Origin: Lachnospiraceae bacterium
GTDB lineage: Bacteria > Bacillota > Clostridia > Lachnospirales > Lachnospiraceae
Length of the DNA stretch: 64,000 bases
NCBI GenBank assembly: GCA_017617395.1
Contig: JAFZWG010000072.1
Coordinates: 62,001 to 126,000 of the forward strand
Reading direction: 5' to 3'
Each line of letters opens with the position of its first letter. The first letter of the stretch is position 1. Position numbers and translations under genes: made by a program. A model generated the notes under the pieces. The model saw only the letters and a list, made by a program, of their open reading frames with translations, was not told where the DNA came from and made no database searches. This document shows positions 62,329 through 64,000 of the stretch, one piece after another.

Positions 62329-62496
62329 TTAGTCGACAACTTCGATGTTGTCCAGCATGCTCTTTAGATTCTCGCGCACGGAACGAATGTATTCCGCGCG
62401 AAGCATGGCCTGCTCTTCCTTCTCCTCGTCCGTCAGACCGACCTCCTGGGACTTGTGGTAGAGCTCGTTGATGCGCTTGATTCCCTCGTCTGTCAT
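62329..62496 (-). CDS. YnzC/DUF896 family small protein
   Basis: A 55-residue protein with the start MTDEGIKRINELYHKSQEVG, then TDEEKEEQAMLRAEYI and a C-terminal SVRENLKSMLDNI. This helix-turn-helix hairpin with KINELYHKSK-like and EQ-LR-EYI motifs is diagnostic of DUF896 (Bacillus YnzC, part of the SOS yneA operon there). Here it lies 14 bases after proB, away from lexA. AGGAGGG is five bases before the ATG. Function unknown. Confidence 0.9.
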   Translation of the reverse strand: MTDEGIKRINELYHKSQEVGLTDEEKEEQAMLRAEYIRSVRENLKSMLDNIEVVD

Positions 62497-62510
62497 GGAA
62501 TCCCTCCTGC

Positions 62511-63359
62511 TTACTTCTCTTTATTACCGGTCAAATAATTGATCAGATGAAAATTCTCGTTCTTATGAGCGCGGAAAATGGTTCCCACATTCCGCCCCTC
62601 GATCACATGCCGAAGGTTCTTGATGTCGCCGCCGTTGCAGATGACCATGTCGGCTCCCGCATCGTTCGCGATTCTAGCAGCGGCGATCTTCGTCGCCATT
62701 CCGCCGGTTCCGACGTCCGAGCCTGCGCCCTTGGCCATCGACTCGAGCTCGTCGGTGATGTAGTCGATCTCCTCGATGAATTTGGCGTCCGGATTGGTCC
62801 GCGGGTCATCGTCATAGAGGCCGTCGATGTCCGACAACAGCACTAAAAGATCAGCATGGATCAGCGCCGCAACGATTGCCGAGAGCGTGTCGTTGTCACC
62901 GAACTCGATCTCGTCCGTCACAACGGTATCGTTCTCGTTGACGATCGGGATGACGCCCATCTCCAAAAGCTCGGAAAATGTCGCCCGCGCATTTCTGCGG
63001 TTCTCGTCGTGGATCATCGTGAGCTTCGTCATCAGAATCTGCGCCGGAATCTTGTTGTACTCCGCGAACAGTCGCTGATAAACCATCATGAGTCTCGTCT
63101 GGCCGATCGCAGCACACGCCTGCTTTACGGACTTCTTGCGCGGTCGCTCGGAGATCTTCATCGTCTTTCTTCCGACCGCAATCGCGCCGGAGGACACCAA
63201 AACGACGTCCTTACCGCTGTTTGAAATGTCCGTTAAGATGCGAACGAGCCGCTCCATCTTCACGAGGTCCATATCGCCCGTCTCGGGATGCGTCAGCGTC
63301 GACGATCCGATCTTCACAACGATTCTCTTCTTTTGTGCCATCAAGGCTTCCCGGTCCAT
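62511..63359 (-). CDS. proB: Glutamate 5-kinase
   Basis: The first, usually feedback-inhibited step of proline synthesis. The 282 residues contain an amino acid kinase fold with VVKIGSSTLT, VSSGAIAVG, NENDTVVTDEIEFGDND and GSDVGTGGMATKI. The C-terminal PUA domain of E. coli ProB is absent; short forms like this exist in Firmicutes. The ATG at 63359 has GGAGG nine bases upstream. Confidence 0.95.
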   Translation of the reverse strand: MDREALMAQKKRIVVKIGSSTLTHPETGDMDLVKMERLVRILTDISNSGKDVVLVSSGAIAVGRKTMKISERPRKKSVKQACAAIGQTRLMMVYQRLFAEYNKIPAQILMTKLTMIHDENRRNARATFSELLEMGVIPIVNENDTVVTDEIEFGDNDTLSAIVAALIHADLLVLLSDIDGLYDDDPRTNPDAKFIEEIDYITDELESMAKGAGSDVGTGGMATKIAAARIANDAGADMVICNGGDIKNLRHVIEGRNVGTIFRAHKNENFHLINYLTGNKEK

Positions 63360-63383
63360 GTCACCATTCCTCCGTTTTGCCGT

Positions 63384-63412
63384 ATGTTATAAAAAAACTT
63401 TCCGAATGTCAA
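63384..63412 (-). promoter_or_regulatory. Promoter of the proB operon
   Basis: TTGACA followed by either TAACAT at 17 bases or TATAAC at 15 bases on the minus strand, directly upstream of proB. The exact -10 is unsure. Confidence 0.55.
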
Positions 63413-63429
63413 CCTTTTTCTTATTGATT

Positions 63430-64000
63430 CTACGACTCTGCTGCCGGTTCCCACTCCGCAAGGATCGCCTCGACGACGCGAAGTCCGTCGATCGCGGCGG
63501 ACATGATGCCGCCCGCATATCCGGCGCCTTCGCCGCAGGGATACAGTCCTCTGCAGTACTCCGACTGAAGCGAACCGTCCCGAACAATGCGAACCGGCGA
63601 CGAGGTCCTGGACTCGATCGCCTGCAAAAGCGCATCGTCACACGCGTAGCCGGGCATTTTCCGATCAAACGCCTCCATGCCCTCCGAGATTGCCTCCGCC
63701 ATGTACGGCGGCAACACCTCGTGAAGCTCCGTGTACGTCACATCGCCCATGCAGACCGGCTTGATCTCACCACAGCCGGTGCTCGGCACACCCTTCACAT
63801 AATCCGCATAGCGCTGCGTGGGAATCCTGCCTTTGCCTGCCTTGTACGCAAGCTCCTCAAGCCTTCTCTGGTACTCCATACCGAGCAACGACGCGGGAAT
63901 TTCGTCCTGCTTCAGCGCACCCGCAAACTCATTCGTAGCAATGAGCCGCTCGTAATCCGCCGTAAAATCCTCCGGGCTCACGGTCACAACGACCGCGGAA
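63430..64000 (-). CDS. FAD-dependent oxidoreductase, C-terminal part (5' end beyond window)
   Basis: About 189 C-terminal residues of a FAD-dependent dehydrogenase of the COG2509/HI0933-like group; the frame runs open to the window edge. The ending YPCGEGAGYAGGIMSAAIDG is the characteristic FAD-contacting Gly-rich segment of this family, and CMGDVTYTELHEVLP is also typical. The reaction is not known for the group. It is followed by the proB promoter without a visible terminator, so readthrough is possible. Confidence 0.85.
   Translation of the reverse strand, partial: SAVVVTVSPEDFTADYERLIATNEFAGALKQDEIPASLLGMEYQRRLEELAYKAGKGRIPTQRYADYVKGVPSTGCGEIKPVCMGDVTYTELHEVLPPYMAEAISEGMEAFDRKMPGYACDDALLQAIESRTSSPVRIVRDGSLQSEYCRGLYPCGEGAGYAGGIMSAAIDGLRVVEAILAEWEPAAES

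Overview
This window looks like a chromosomal segment of a Clostridia (Firmicutes), most likely a Lachnospiraceae-type organism of moderate GC. Pointers are the Firmicutes-type ribosomal set rplU-prp-rpmA (L27 with a cleavable N-terminus and its protease Prp), SepF, RNase Y, ScpA/ScpB, LexA divergent from a LysM YneA-like gene, a short YnzC/DUF896 gene, and the order radC-mreB-mreC-mreD-mrdA-minC-rodA-dacA. Coding density is very high and no gene-free gap reaches 300 bases. I saw no rRNA, tRNA, CRISPR array or intact insertion sequence.

Layout. 1-9.3 kb (+): the 3' part of a GH95 fucosidase, then uppP, ftsK/spoIIIE, mutL, miaA and a ynbB-like PLP enzyme, tightly packed. 9.3-18.4 kb (+): the cell-shape operon radC-mreBCD-mrdA-minC-rodA-dacA behind a clear promoter. 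18.4-24.8 kb (+): a small P-loop gene, then a cell-division/envelope group (HlyD-like membrane protein, yggS, sepF, lspA, rluD-type synthase) and a lone AAA ATPase. 24.8-26.6 kb (+): an orphan BlaI/MecI-type repressor and a tyrosine recombinase. 26.6-31.1 kb (-): a moxR-DUF58-transglutaminase operon. 31.2-33.4 kb: a TtcA-like tRNA thiolase and the divergent SOS pair yneA-like/lexA with four LexA boxes. 33.4-41.8 kb (-): ribosome biogenesis and RNA genes (a nadD-yqeK-rsfS fusion, yhbY, obgE, rpmA, prp, rplU, RNase E/G, two TIGR03936/TIGR03960 radical-SAM-type genes). 41.9-46.2 kb (+): two zinc-ribbon proteins, one of 1015 residues and very acidic. 46.3-52 kb (-): a TPM lipoprotein, a zinc-ribbon membrane protein and an SNF2 helicase. 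52-64 kb (-): scpB, scpA, a phosphoesterase, pyrimidine-nucleoside phosphorylase, an aminotransferase, RNase Y, proB-ynzC-fthC-proA-miaB, and the 3' part of a FAD-dependent oxidoreductase.

The main theme is growth and division: wall precursor recycling (uppP), wall synthesis (mrdA, rodA, dacA), septum placement (minC, sepF), chromosome segregation (ftsK, scpAB), division arrest (yneA-like/lexA) and ribosome assembly (obgE, yhbY, rsfS). Points worth a second look are the single-frame NadD-YqeK-RsfS fusion, whose junction is one base away from a normal overlapping stop/start; a strongly over-represented octamer GGAAAATG; an MreB with altered nucleotide-binding motifs; MinC without adjacent MinD/MinE; and the acidic zinc-ribbon protein with its structured leader.
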